NCBI RefSeq assembly: GCF_001888165.1
Contig: NZ_CP015455.1
Location: forward strand, 3,128,353 to 3,192,352
Length of the DNA stretch: 64,000 nt
Direction of reading: 5' to 3'
DNA from: Syntrophotalea acetylenica
Lineage (GTDB): Bacteria; Desulfobacterota; Desulfuromonadia; Desulfuromonadales; Syntrophotaleaceae
In this document: positions 46,165-55,400 of the stretch, piece by piece
Numbering within the stretch: position 1 is the first letter of the stretch
How the letters are laid out: the number at the start of each line of letters is the position of its first letter
Notes under the pieces: generated by a model
The model's input: the letters and a program-made list of their open reading frames with translations, nothing else
Told to the model about the DNA's origin: nothing
The model's database searches: none
Position numbers and translations under genes: made by a program

Positions 46165-47372
46165 ATGCTGAACCGTTGGGAACCATTGCGCGGGCGCCTG
46201 TGCCGCGACCGGCTGCACCGTATGCTGTGGGAGATGGTGGAGATCTATTCTCCCTCGGGCAAGGAGGAGGATATTCAATGCTATCTCGAAGGGATATTGC
46301 AAAGCGCGGGGCTCGAGGTACACCGGGATTGTCTCGACGAAACCCGCTTCAACCTGCGCTGTGTCATGGGACAGGGTGAACCCGATTTCTACCTGGTCGG
46401 GCATGTCGACACGGTGGCCGATTTTGAATTGCAGGAACGGGGCCCCCGACAGCAGGGCGGTATTCTCTGCGGGCTCGGCAGCGCCGACATGAAAGCCGGG
46501 TGCGCGGCCATGATTGAATCCTTTCTGACCCTGGCGGAACACCTGCCGCCCGAGCAGCGTCCTTCGGTGGGACTGCTGCTGGCAGTGGGTGAAGAAGAGG
46601 ACGGCGCCGGCAGCCTGGCGTTTCTCGCCAACCACCGGCCCGCCTGGGTGGTGATCGGAGAACCAACCGGCCTGCAGGCCTGCTTTTCACATTATGGCTA
46701 CCTTGAAGTAGTGCTGACCACCAGCGGGCGCCGCAGTCACACTTCCCTGCCGGAACACGGGCACAACGCCATCGAGTCGATGCTGCAGGTGCTTTTGCAC
46801 CTGGGCCGCGCACCTTTGCTGCGCAGACCTGACGGGGGGCTCGTCTATTCCATCCGTGAAATGAACTCGTCCCGGGCCGGCTTCGTGGTTCCCGACCGTT
46901 GCGAAGCCCTGATCGATCTGCACCTGCCCCCTCCCTCGATCTCGAAAAAACCGTAACCACGCTGCGCCGCCGCCTGGCCAGCGCCAGCCGACATATCCAT
47001 GGGCTGGAACTGGAGGTGGATATCCCCTGGGCGAACCGCGGTTACGATCTCGGCACCGACCACTGGCCGGGTCACACACTGCCCGGCATATATTCCCGTC
47101 TGGAACGGCCGCTGGCATTCACGGCTTTCCGTTCCCATTCGGACGGCAATCTTTTCTTTGAAAAAGGCTGCCATCCCCTGCTGCTGGGACCTGGCGCCCT
47201 GGAAACCGCCCACACCTGGAGCGAACAGGTTTCCCTGGAAGAACTCGACCTGGCTGCCGCCATCTATCTTGGCTTGTGCCTGGCCGCGCCGCCACCCCGG
47301 CAAACCCGATGGCTCGCTACGGAAGATAGTGGCGATCCGGAGCGTTCGGAGATACGCCCCGTCATCGATTAG
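46165..47372 (+). pseudogene. M20 family metallopeptidase/deacylase, frameshifted in a homopolymer
   Basis: The N-terminal catalytic part (46165 to about 46930) shows the M20 metal motifs LVGHVDTVADF, LGSADMKAGCAAM, VGEEEDGAG and GEPTGL. The C-terminal part (from KTVTTLRRRLASA to 47372), with the last metal-binding region, is in another frame. The junction holds C5 (46927-46931) and A6 (46945-46950); one added base in either restores the frame. The C-run repair reads HLPPSLDLEKTV and gives 402 residues, a normal ArgE/DapE-like length. It probably hydrolyses an N-acyl amino acid. The GNAT gene just upstream could be its acetylating counterpart. Sequence error is the likely cause of the break. 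Confidence 0.85.
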
Positions 47373-47419
47373 GCCGTGCCCTTTTCCGCCGTTTTGGAAA
47401 GCGGGCCGGCCAGGGCCTG

Positions 47420-48414
47420 TCAGCTGTCTATTTCGATCAGGGAATCGTCACCGATATTCATGCGGCGCGGCGAACCGGACAGCTTCACGGCATTGCCGAG
47501 AATGCTGAAACGCAGGTTGGCATCCCGGACATGGCAATCAGCATTGATGATCGAATCGCGGATGATGCTGGCCTCGACAACCGTACCGGTGGCCAGAGAG
47601 ACGTAGGGGCCGATTATGCTGCCTTTCACCTTGACCCCCTCGGCAATGTAAACCGGTGGAATAACAACTGTATCCACCAGTTCCCCCGGCAGCTGTGACG
47701 TTGCTCCAGCAGATAACGGTTGGTCTCGAGCAGCGTCTCCGGCTTGCCGCAGTCCAGCCAGGCGTCGATTTCCGGGGCGCGGAAACGCAGTCCGTCCCTG
47801 ATCATGCGCATGAATACCGCCGGCAGGTAAAATTCGCCTTTGACCGTGTCGCCGGCCTGGATGGCCTGATCGAGATAGCGCATGAAACCCGACGCATCCC
47901 TGAGATAATAAAGTCCGACCTGGGCCAGACGTGAAATCGGCGTGTCCGGTTTTTCCACCATGTCGACAATAATGCCGTCGCGGATCACGTTGACGCCGAA
48001 ACGCTGATAATCCTCGACTTCCTTGGAGAAAATAAGGCCGTCGCAATCGGCGCACAAATCGAGGATGCGACCCAGATCGGTAACAAAAATAGTGTCATTG
48101 AACACCACCAGGACGTCATCGCCGGGGACAATACGTGGCGCCGCCAGGGAAACGGCATGCGCCGGACCGAGACGATCTTTCTGCACGATGTAGCTGCATT
48201 TCAGATCGGGGAAACAGCGCTTCATGAAGGCTTCGATCTGCTGGCCGTTTTCATCGGTGATGAAAATCAGCTCCTCGGCGGCCAGCACCTTGAGGCGTTC
48301 GATGATATGTTCGAGGACCGTTTTGCCCGCCACCTGCACCAGGGATTTGGCGCGGGTGTGGGTGTGGGGACGCAGCCGCGTGCCCTTGCCCGCCACCGGC
48401 AGGATGATTTTCAT
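47420..48414 (-). pseudogene. sugar-phosphate nucleotidyltransferase with left-handed helix tail, frameshifted
   Basis: The N-terminal NTP-transferase domain (KIILPVAGKGTRLRPHTHTRAKSL in part) and VFNDTIFV, VEKPD and GLYYLRD motifs run from 48414 to about 47690. The C-terminal hexapeptide-repeat part (VYIAEGVKVKGSIIGPYVSL in part) is in another frame. The junction is a G5 run (C5 at 47683-47687 on the plus strand). One more G gives SCRGELVDTVVIPP and 331 residues. The enzyme would make an NDP-sugar, resembling glucose-1-phosphate thymidylyl- or uridylyltransferases; the nucleotide is uncertain. It likely feeds envelope polysaccharide. Probably intact in the organism. Confidence 0.85.
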
Positions 48415-48557
48415 GCCAACCTCCGTAATATGAAGTCTTGTCAGAAGCGGACCCTTTCCGGTAGCATGAGCCCGCCGTCGTGCAAGACTATAACCGCAAT
48501 GACCCGTCCGGGCAAGTTTCCGGTACCGCCGTATCGCTTACCACACGAGGAATTCGC

Positions 48558-49424
48558 ATGAAGGATCATCTCATCCGCGTCGCCACCAAAGATGGTACCC
48601 TGCGCGCCACTGCCGCGGTGACCACTGGCCTGGTCGAAGCCATCTGCCGCCGGCAGGGCACCGACCCAACCGCCACCGTCGCTTTGGGAAGGCTGGTCAC
48701 CGGCGCGGCGCTCATGGGCAGCCTGCTCAAAAACGACCAGCGCCTGGCACTGATGGTAGAGGGCAACGGCCCGCTGCAGAGGCTGCATGCCGAGACCGAC
48801 GCTCTCGGACAGGTGCGCGGCTCGGTGAAGGTACCGGTATCCGGCATTGCCCCGACGGATAAAGGTTTCGACGTGCCGGCCGCTGTCGGGCGCGCCGGGT
48901 TCCTGCATGTTATCAAGGACCTCGGTCTCAAGGAACCCTATCGGGGCATGGTTCAGCTCTACAGCAGTGAAATCGCCGAAGACCTCGCCTATTATTTGAC
49001 CTCCTCCGAACAGGTGCCATCCACCGTCGCCCTCGGAGTGTATCTGGAGAGCGCCGGCCGCGTCTCCGCAGCCGGCGGTTTGATAGTACAGGCCATGCCC
49101 GAAGGAGAAGAGGCCCTCATCGCCCTGCTTGAAAAACGACTGGTGGCGCTGCCGCCGATCACGGCCCTGCTGCGCGAAGGCAAGGGCCCCCGGCAGATCC
49201 TTGAAGAGCTGTTCGCCGATATTCCCCTCGGCCGCACCGAAGAAACGCCGCTGGTTTTTCGTTGCACCTGCAGCCGTGGCCAGGTGCTCGGCATGCTCAA
49301 GACTCTGGGGAGGAAAGAATTGCAGGAAATGGCCGCCAGGCAGGAAGAAACCGAAGTCGTATGCGAATTCTGCAAGGAGCGCTACCGTTTCAGCTCCGAA
49401 GAAATACAATCCCTGATGGCCTGA
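48558..49424 (+). CDS. hslO: redox-regulated chaperone Hsp33
   Basis: A 288-residue chaperone. The N-terminal substrate-binding domain shows HLIRVATKDGTLRATA and LGRLVTGAALMGSLLK. The C-terminal redox switch has zinc cysteines CTCSRG and CEFCKERYRF (CXC...CX2C, about residues 235-272). It unfolds and becomes active under oxidative stress. The ATG at 48558 has ACGAGGA upstream; 26 extra upstream codons are not family-like. Confidence 0.95.
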   Translation: MKDHLIRVATKDGTLRATAAVTTGLVEAICRRQGTDPTATVALGRLVTGAALMGSLLKNDQRLALMVEGNGPLQRLHAETDALGQVRGSVKVPVSGIAPTDKGFDVPAAVGRAGFLHVIKDLGLKEPYRGMVQLYSSEIAEDLAYYLTSSEQVPSTVALGVYLESAGRVSAAGGLIVQAMPEGEEALIALLEKRLVALPPITALLREGKGPRQILEELFADIPLGRTEETPLVFRCTCSRGQVLGMLKTLGRKELQEMAARQEETEVVCEFCKERYRFSSEEIQSLMA

Positions 49425-49443
49425 CCGGCCCTACCGAGATCCC

Positions 49444-50484
49444 ATGAGCCCAAGGCCTCTGAATCCTGACATCTTTCTGCAACAGGCAGCGCAATACCCG
49501 GTATTCGACGTTCGCTGCCCATCCGAGTACGCCAGGGGGCATATCCCCGGGGCGCACAATCTGCCGCTTTTTTCCGACGAGGAGCGCCATGAAATCGGTA
49601 TCCTCTACAAACAGCAGGGGCGAACATGCGCCTTCATGCGCGGGCTGGAGATTGTCGGGCCCCTGCTGGCCGAATATATCGTCCGGGTCCGAAGCCACAC
49701 CGATAGCCGGCATATCCTGATTCACTGCTGGCGCGGGGGCATGCGCAGCGAGTCCCTTTCCTGGCTACTGGACAAAGCCGGGTTCCGGGTAGGACTGCTC
49801 AAAGGCGGGTACAAGGCCTACCGGAAATACGTCATGACGGGATTCGAAACCCCGTTGAGCCTGCTGGTGCTCGGCGGCATGACCGGCAGCGGCAAGACAG
49901 AAATCCTGCACAACCTGCAACGCCGCCGCCAGCAGATCCTCGATCTCGAAGGACTGGCCCACCACAAGGGATCCGCTTTCGGCGCGGTGGACAACATTGC
50001 ACAGCCCACCACCGAGCAATTCGAGAACGATCTTTTTGACGCCATGCGGGTCCTCGATCCCGGGCAAACCATCTGGATCGAAGACGAAAGCCGCAAAATC
50101 GGCCATGTCAGCGTCCCCGAGGGCCTTTTCCGGCAGATGCGCGAAGCCCTGGTGATGCGTATCCAGGTGTCCCGCCAAGCCCGCGTGACGCGCCTGTGCA
50201 GCGACTACGGCGCGGTGTCTCCCGAAAAACTGGGCAACGCAGTACGGGCCATCAGCAAACGCCTCGGCGGCGAGCGCACCCGCATCGCCCTGGAAGCGAT
50301 CGCCGCCGGCGACTACGCCACAGCCACCCACGCACTGCTGGATTATTACGACAAGACCTACCAGTTCGGCCTGTCCAAACGCCATCCCGATTCCATCATC
50401 GATCTCGACCATGCCTCCGACTCTCCCTGTGCCATCGCCGGAGCGTTGGTTGAAAAAGCCGCAAAAATCAGCCGCAATCCTTAA
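49444..50484 (+). CDS. mnmH: tRNA 2-selenouridine synthase
   Basis: A 346-residue two-domain enzyme. The N-terminal rhodanese domain has the catalytic Cys in HCWRGGMRS (about residue 100) and the family's FDVRCPSEYARGHIPGA. The C-terminal P-loop domain has GGMTGSGKTEIL (about 139-150). It replaces the sulfur of 2-thiouridine at the tRNA wobble position with selenium from selenophosphate. It starts 20 bases after hslO. It shows that the organism uses selenium, consistent with the DUF3343/desulfurase pair at 1-2.5 kb. Confidence 0.95.
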   Translation: MSPRPLNPDIFLQQAAQYPVFDVRCPSEYARGHIPGAHNLPLFSDEERHEIGILYKQQGRTCAFMRGLEIVGPLLAEYIVRVRSHTDSRHILIHCWRGGMRSESLSWLLDKAGFRVGLLKGGYKAYRKYVMTGFETPLSLLVLGGMTGSGKTEILHNLQRRRQQILDLEGLAHHKGSAFGAVDNIAQPTTEQFENDLFDAMRVLDPGQTIWIEDESRKIGHVSVPEGLFRQMREALVMRIQVSRQARVTRLCSDYGAVSPEKLGNAVRAISKRLGGERTRIALEAIAAGDYATATHALLDYYDKTYQFGLSKRHPDSIIDLDHASDSPCAIAGALVEKAAKISRNP

Positions 50485-50500
50485 ACGGTCCGGATATCAT

Positions 50501-51256
50501 ATGCTGGTTGACGCCCACGCCCACATCGACTGGTACACCGACGCCTTGCCCGAGGCCCTCGAACAGATCGAACGGCATCGCATCCTGACCATGGCGGTTG
50601 CCATGGATGTGCCGGCATATCTGAAAACCAGGGAGATTGCAGAAGCCTGCCCCTATATCGTCCCGGCCTTCGGCATTCATCCCTGGGAGGCCAGTCGGTA
50701 TGCCGATCGTCTGCATGATCTTGATCCTTACCTGAACGAGACCCCCATGATCGGTGAGGCGGGCCTCGATTTTCGTTACGTGAAGGACGAACGCCTCTCT
50801 CCGGACCAGCTCGAGGTTTTCGAATACCAATGCGCCTGGGCGCAGCGTCATGCCAAATCGATGAACCTGCACACGCGGGGCGCCGAAACCGAGGTGCTGG
50901 AGATGATCCGCCGTTACCGGATCGTTACGCCGGTCATCCACTGGTACGGCGGACCGGTCGAACTGATCGAGGAATACCTGGCGGCGGGCTGTTATTTTAC
51001 AGTTGGCGTCGATATTCTCAACCCGCGTATCGCGCACAGTATCGCCGAACGGCTGCCGCTGAGCCGCATCCTTCTGGAGACGGACAATCCCGACGGCTAC
51101 CGCTGGCAGGCCGGGCAGATCGGCATGCCCGATCTGCTCCTGGCCATCCTGGAGAAAGTGGCCGCGATCAGAGGAATGAGCGCCGCAAAACTCGAAGATA
51201 TTCTCTGGCAGAACTGGCGGGATCTCGGCATCAAGGCAAAACCATGGCGACCTTGA
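50501..51256 (+). CDS. TatD-family metal-dependent hydrolase
   Basis: A 251-residue TIM-barrel hydrolase with metal ligands in LVDAHAHIDW, the bridging Glu in MIGEAGLDFR, a His in SMNLHTRGAE, HWYGGP and the Asp in LLETDNPDG. Relatives act as DNases or on D-aminoacyl-tRNA; the substrate of this one is not clear. The ATG at 50501 lies 16 bases after the mnmH stop, which suggests co-transcription. Confidence 0.87.
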   Translation: MLVDAHAHIDWYTDALPEALEQIERHRILTMAVAMDVPAYLKTREIAEACPYIVPAFGIHPWEASRYADRLHDLDPYLNETPMIGEAGLDFRYVKDERLSPDQLEVFEYQCAWAQRHAKSMNLHTRGAETEVLEMIRRYRIVTPVIHWYGGPVELIEEYLAAGCYFTVGVDILNPRIAHSIAERLPLSRILLETDNPDGYRWQAGQIGMPDLLLAILEKVAAIRGMSAAKLEDILWQNWRDLGIKAKPWRP

Positions 51257-51357
51257 CCGATGTTGGTTCCCGGTGTTTTGCACGTCTCGATTTTGTGGTA
51301 TAGTTTTACCAAGCTGAACGATAAAGGATTTCTTCAAGGCAAAAGGAGGAAGATGGT

Positions 51358-51408
51358 ATGACGATCTCTGATCCGCCGGGCCAGATGGAGAGGTTTTTAT
51401 CAATCTGA
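51358..51408 (+). CDS. possible 16-residue leader peptide
   Basis: An ATG with an excellent ribosome site (AAGGAGG, eight bases upstream) opens the frame MTISDPPGQMERFLSI, then TGA. It resembles nothing I know. The strong ribosome site in otherwise gene-free DNA, ahead of hairpins and a terminator, is what makes it worth listing. It may be a regulatory leader peptide or chance. Confidence 0.35.
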   Translation: MTISDPPGQMERFLSI

Positions 51409-51492
51409 TCGTTGAAATTTCACGGATTACGCAAAGCGGGTAATCCGAGACAGTTTCCCACGACGGGAAATCACAAAGAAGCAGAGCAATGC

Positions 51493-51525
51493 AAAGCGCC
51501 CCGAAGAAGGTTTTCGGGGCGCTTT
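51493..51525 (+). terminator. intrinsic terminator/attenuator upstream of the exported deaminase
   Basis: A 13-bp stem AAAGCGCCCCGAA (51493-51505) / TTCGGGGCGCTTT (51513-51525), followed by CATT. The T-tract is part of the stem base. It sits about 150 bases before the deaminase start. Confidence 0.75.
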
Positions 51526-51675
51526 CATTGGTGGCCTTGTTATCCAACGCCCGCCACGCTTGCCCGGAAACGCCGCCAAGCACCTGTCTGCAGGCAAGCT
51601 TCAGGGAAAAACCTTTTACCCTCCGGCAAAGATTGCTAAAATCCCCGACATCTTACCCTGCCGCATGGAGGCCCC

Positions 51676-52341
51676 ATGGTCCGAAGGTCTTTGCTTGCCA
51701 TCACATTTGTATCCTTGCTGTCCGTTTTTATCCTTGCCGGCATCGCCCGCGGCGATGATGCGACTCTGCAAAAAAGCATCCAGGCCCTGGAAGCGCGCAT
51801 CGCGGCCTATGTGCCGGACAATTATTACCGGGATGATGCTTTCGGCCTGATCGTGGTCAAACAGGCCATCATCAGTTTGAAAGCAGGCTCGGGGGGCATA
51901 GGCGCCTGCCTGGTCGACGGCAGGACCGGAGAATTGGTCGAAACCGGGCGCAACCGGCAATACCGCCCCCACTTTCGAAGCGACATGCATGCCGAAATGG
52001 ACCTGCTGAACCGTTACGAGGACCGGGTGCAAAAAAAGGGCGGCGCCAATTCCACCAATGATCCGCGCCAATGCGGCGACCTGATCCTGTTTACCTCCAC
52101 GGAACCTTGCCCCATGTGCCTGACGCGAATCATCAATTCAGGCATTCAGCGCATGTACTACATCAATCCCGATCCGGATGGCGGCATGGCGCATCGCATG
52201 GAACAGCTGCCACGGTTCTGGCGGGAGTTTGCCGCCAATCGCGACTTTCGCCAGGCCGAATGTTCGCCAGAGCTGCAGCAGATCGCCCGGGACCTGTTCC
52301 GGCACTCGGTGCGCTCCTTTGCAAAATCCGGCAAACATTGA
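51676..52341 (+). CDS. exported cytidine/deoxycytidylate deaminase-like protein
   Basis: A 221-residue protein with a clear N-terminal export signal (RRSLLAITFVSLLSVFILAGIARG, residues about 3-26, shown over its span) and then a zinc-dependent deaminase fold. The active-site motifs are DMHAEMDLL (His plus catalytic Glu, about residues 104-112) and TEPCPMCLTRI (two zinc Cys, about 139-149), followed by RMYYINPD. Typical nucleoside deaminases are cytoplasmic, so an exported one is unusual. GGAGG precedes the ATG. Substrate is unknown: a nucleoside, a guanine-type base or a modified compound in the periplasm. The C-terminus (about 165-221) is helical. Confidence 0.82.
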   Translation: MVRRSLLAITFVSLLSVFILAGIARGDDATLQKSIQALEARIAAYVPDNYYRDDAFGLIVVKQAIISLKAGSGGIGACLVDGRTGELVETGRNRQYRPHFRSDMHAEMDLLNRYEDRVQKKGGANSTNDPRQCGDLILFTSTEPCPMCLTRIINSGIQRMYYINPDPDGGMAHRMEQLPRFWREFAANRDFRQAECSPELQQIARDLFRHSVRSFAKSGKH

Positions 52342-52356
52342 CCAGTGCAACAAAGT

Positions 52357-52398
52357 ACAGGGGTTGTCCTTTTCCCCGAGGAAAGAGACAACCCCTGT
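52357..52398. terminator. hairpin between deaminase and autotransporter genes
   Basis: ACAGGGGTTGTC (52357-52368) pairs perfectly with GACAACCCCTGT (52387-52398), and the inner TCCTTTT..GAGGAAAGA extends the fold. It separates two convergent genes. There is no T-run, so it may act with Rho or as a message-stabilising end. Confidence 0.6.
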
Positions 52399-52467
52399 AG
52401 CGTAACAGAATCAGCGAGCAGAGCGAACCGCTACAACCCGAGAGCTCGCCGCGCCCTTTTTGATGAT

Positions 52468-55400
52468 TCAGTACAGATAGCTGAACCGCAGCCAGGCACT
52501 GTGCATGGTGGTCTCATCGCCGAACTCGCCACCATAGGCCAGTTCGGAGGCCAGCTGATTTTTCCGCAAACGCAGCGAAGCGGAAACCGTGCCGGTCACT
52601 TCGTCCTGATCTGCCCTGACCGTCACCGGCCCGCTGCCCGCGATCGACTGGTGGGCGTCGATTTCATCGTCGGTAATCAAAAAACGCAGCCCGGCAGCCA
52701 GCGAGGGGGTGACCTCCACGTCCCCGGCCTGCAGGGTGGTCAGCCAGCGCAGCGACGCCAGGGCGCTGAGCTGATGCTCGTCGATGGCATCACTGCGCAT
52801 ATCCCAGGCGTCGTCATCGGCATCGGTAGTGAAGCTTTCACGGTGCAGCCACAGGTATTCCAGTCCGGCTTCCGGTAACAGCAGTTGGGCCCCGTGCCTG
52901 AAAACACGTCCGGCCAGCAGCGTGGTCCGCAAACCGCAGCTGTCGTAATCGGCGCTTTCACGCTGTTCCAGGCCGACCCCGGTCAGCCCGTCATAGTCGT
53001 GCCAGCCATAAAATCCGGTGAGTTGACCGCGCCAGGTCCAGTTGTTCCGGCTCCCCATCAGATGCAGGCCGGCACTCAGAACTTCCTGGTCTTCCTGGTT
53101 GCGGCTGTAACCGTTGCCGGTAAAATCGAGGCCGGCATGCCCGAACCCGACATGGAACCCGTACAGATTGCCGTTGGCGTGCCGCTCCAGTCCGGTGACA
53201 AACCCGACCAGATCGGCGTCGTAGCCGACCGGTGAGGCGTCCTTGTCGACATTGGCGTAATAGGGCGAAAAGAAAAAACCGCTGTTGACGCCAGTAGCAT
53301 ATATCCCTCCGGCATCGCCCGCTACCGTACCGGCGGCAGCGTACAGCCGCGGCACGCCCGCGTCCGCGCGGTGGCGCAGAAAAGTGGTGACGATGCGGTG
53401 ACCGACCAGGTCGGAGGACAGGGTGAAGGCCTGCCGCAGCAAACCGACGGCTTCCAGTTGCGGCGAAGCGGCGGGACCATAGGCAAGCGAAACGGTATCG
53501 TCCACGCTCCCCTCGGTGGCCTGGTCATGATATAGCACCGCGATGGAGGGATTGACGGCGGAAATCGCGCCAAAAGCTCCGGCGACGGCGCCGCTGCCCT
53601 CCTCGGTTTCAAAAATTTGATATTCGGTGTTGAACAAGGTTTCACCGCTCAGTGCGGAAACACTCAAGGCAGCACCATTGATATCCAGGGTGGCGCCATC
53701 ATTCACAAACAGGGAGCCAACGGTCGGGTCACCGTCCAGGGTCATGTGGTAGCTGTCGAGCAAGGTGACGGTACCGGACATGACTGCCACTTCGTAGGCC
53801 CTGTCGCCAAATGCCCGAATCATACCGTTCTGGGTCAGATTACCGTCGGCGGCAAACAGGATGCCCACGGCTGCCGTGTCCAGATCATCCGGTGCCATGG
53901 CCTGCACCGTTATATTGCCGCCATTGATGACATCGCCGCCGGTGGCAAGAATACCGGCGGCCCCGGCATGGGCCTCGCCAAACGCAGTTGAAAAAGGATC
54001 CAGCCCGGTACCTTCGCCGTAGGTTGCGGTTGCGGTGATATCGCCGGTGTTGTCAACCGATCCGCCCTGCAGACCTATAGCAAGAGCGTAGGGCTCGGAG
54101 GAATCAGCGGTCGCGGTGCCGCCGGTTGCGGTGACCGCAATCGTACCGCTGTTAACGATCTCGTCGGAAGCCCGGATGCCCCAGGCGTCGGCATAGGCAT
54201 CGCCGTCTGCATCGGAAAGTGCGCCGCTGGCAGTTCCTCCCTGGGCCGAGGTGGTGATGGCACCGCTGTTGACAACAGACCCGGCTGTATCGATACCGTA
54301 AGCGAATGCTTCGGCGTAGCCGACATCGCTGCCGCTGGTCACGCTGCCGCCGGTGGCGGCGACGCTGATGGCACCACTGTTGGACACGTCATTGCCGGCG
54401 GATATCCCGTAGGCTTCCGCATCGACATAACCGTAGCCATCTTCTTCAAGCTGCCCGCCAGTGGCAGTTACCGAAAGGGAACCGCTGTTGTCAACGATCC
54501 CGCCCGCTTCGATACCAGAAGCCTCCGCATAGCCATAGGTGTCATAGCCGGTAGTGGAGATACCGCTGCCGGCGGCAGAGGTCACGCTGATGGCCCCGCT
54601 GTTGCGCACATCGCCTTCGGTTGATATGCCGTAAGCTTCGGCTTCGTGGTCGGCAAACGAGATATCCGAAGAGGCCGTGCCACCTTGGGCGGCAACGCTG
54701 ATGGCGCCGCTGTTGTCAACGCCGGCCAGGGCGCGGATACCGCAGGCCCGCGCCTCGGCATAGGCATCCAAGTAGGCATCTGCCGTGCCACCGGTGGCGG
54801 TAGCGGCAATGTCGCCACTGTTGAGCACCGCGCCATCGGAGTAAATACCGTAAGCTTCCGTCCAGGAAAGACCGTACTCCGATTCCGAAGCCGTCTGCGT
54901 GGTGCCGCCGGTAGCGGCGGCGCTGATGGCGCCGCTATTGCTTACATCGCCAACCGAAGACAGGCCCCAAACTTGCGCGTAACTCTCCGCATAACCATTG
55001 TCGGAGGATGCCTCCCCGCCCTGGGCGGTGACACTGACCGTGCCACTGTTGTTCACCGAGGTCTGGGACACAAGCCCCCAGGCTTCGGCATAGCTGTCCG
55101 CCCGGTTGGTTCCGGCGGTGGCGCTGCCACCCTGGGCGGTCACGGAAACCGTGCCGCCATTGTTGGTCACGACACCGTCCGATGCAATACCGTAAGCTTC
55201 AACGTAGGCACTGGCTTCGTCGCTGGCCTCGGCCGTGCCACCGGTGGCACTCACGGTTATCGCCCCGCCGGCGCCATTGGTGACAGCATCTGCCGCGTCG
55301 ATGCCGTAGGCAAAACCCCTCGCGTAGCCATCATCGCCATTGACGCTGCCTCCCGTCGCGCTGACGGTGACCGGCCCGTCGTTCGTTACGGTGGCGCCGG

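Larger units (their letters stand above)
51276..51525 (+). ncRNA. candidate small RNA or attenuated leader, with promoter and terminator
   Basis: A promoter-like pair (TTGCAC near 51276 and TATAGT near 51297, spacing about 15) precedes some 215 bases ending in a strong terminator hairpin (51493-51525). The transcript would contain a 16-codon ORF (51358-51408), a hairpin GGATTAC/GTAATCC (51424-51446) and GTTTCCC/GGGAAAT (about 51453-51471). It lies between tatD-like and the exported deaminase. It could be a free small RNA or a leader whose terminator controls the deaminase. Confidence 0.4.

Noticed and set aside
51421..51470. Cyclic-di-GMP (GEMM) riboswitch resemblance (ACGCAAAGCGGG)
   Set aside because: Only a short string matches; the two-helix layout and tetraloop receptor of GEMM are not visible.
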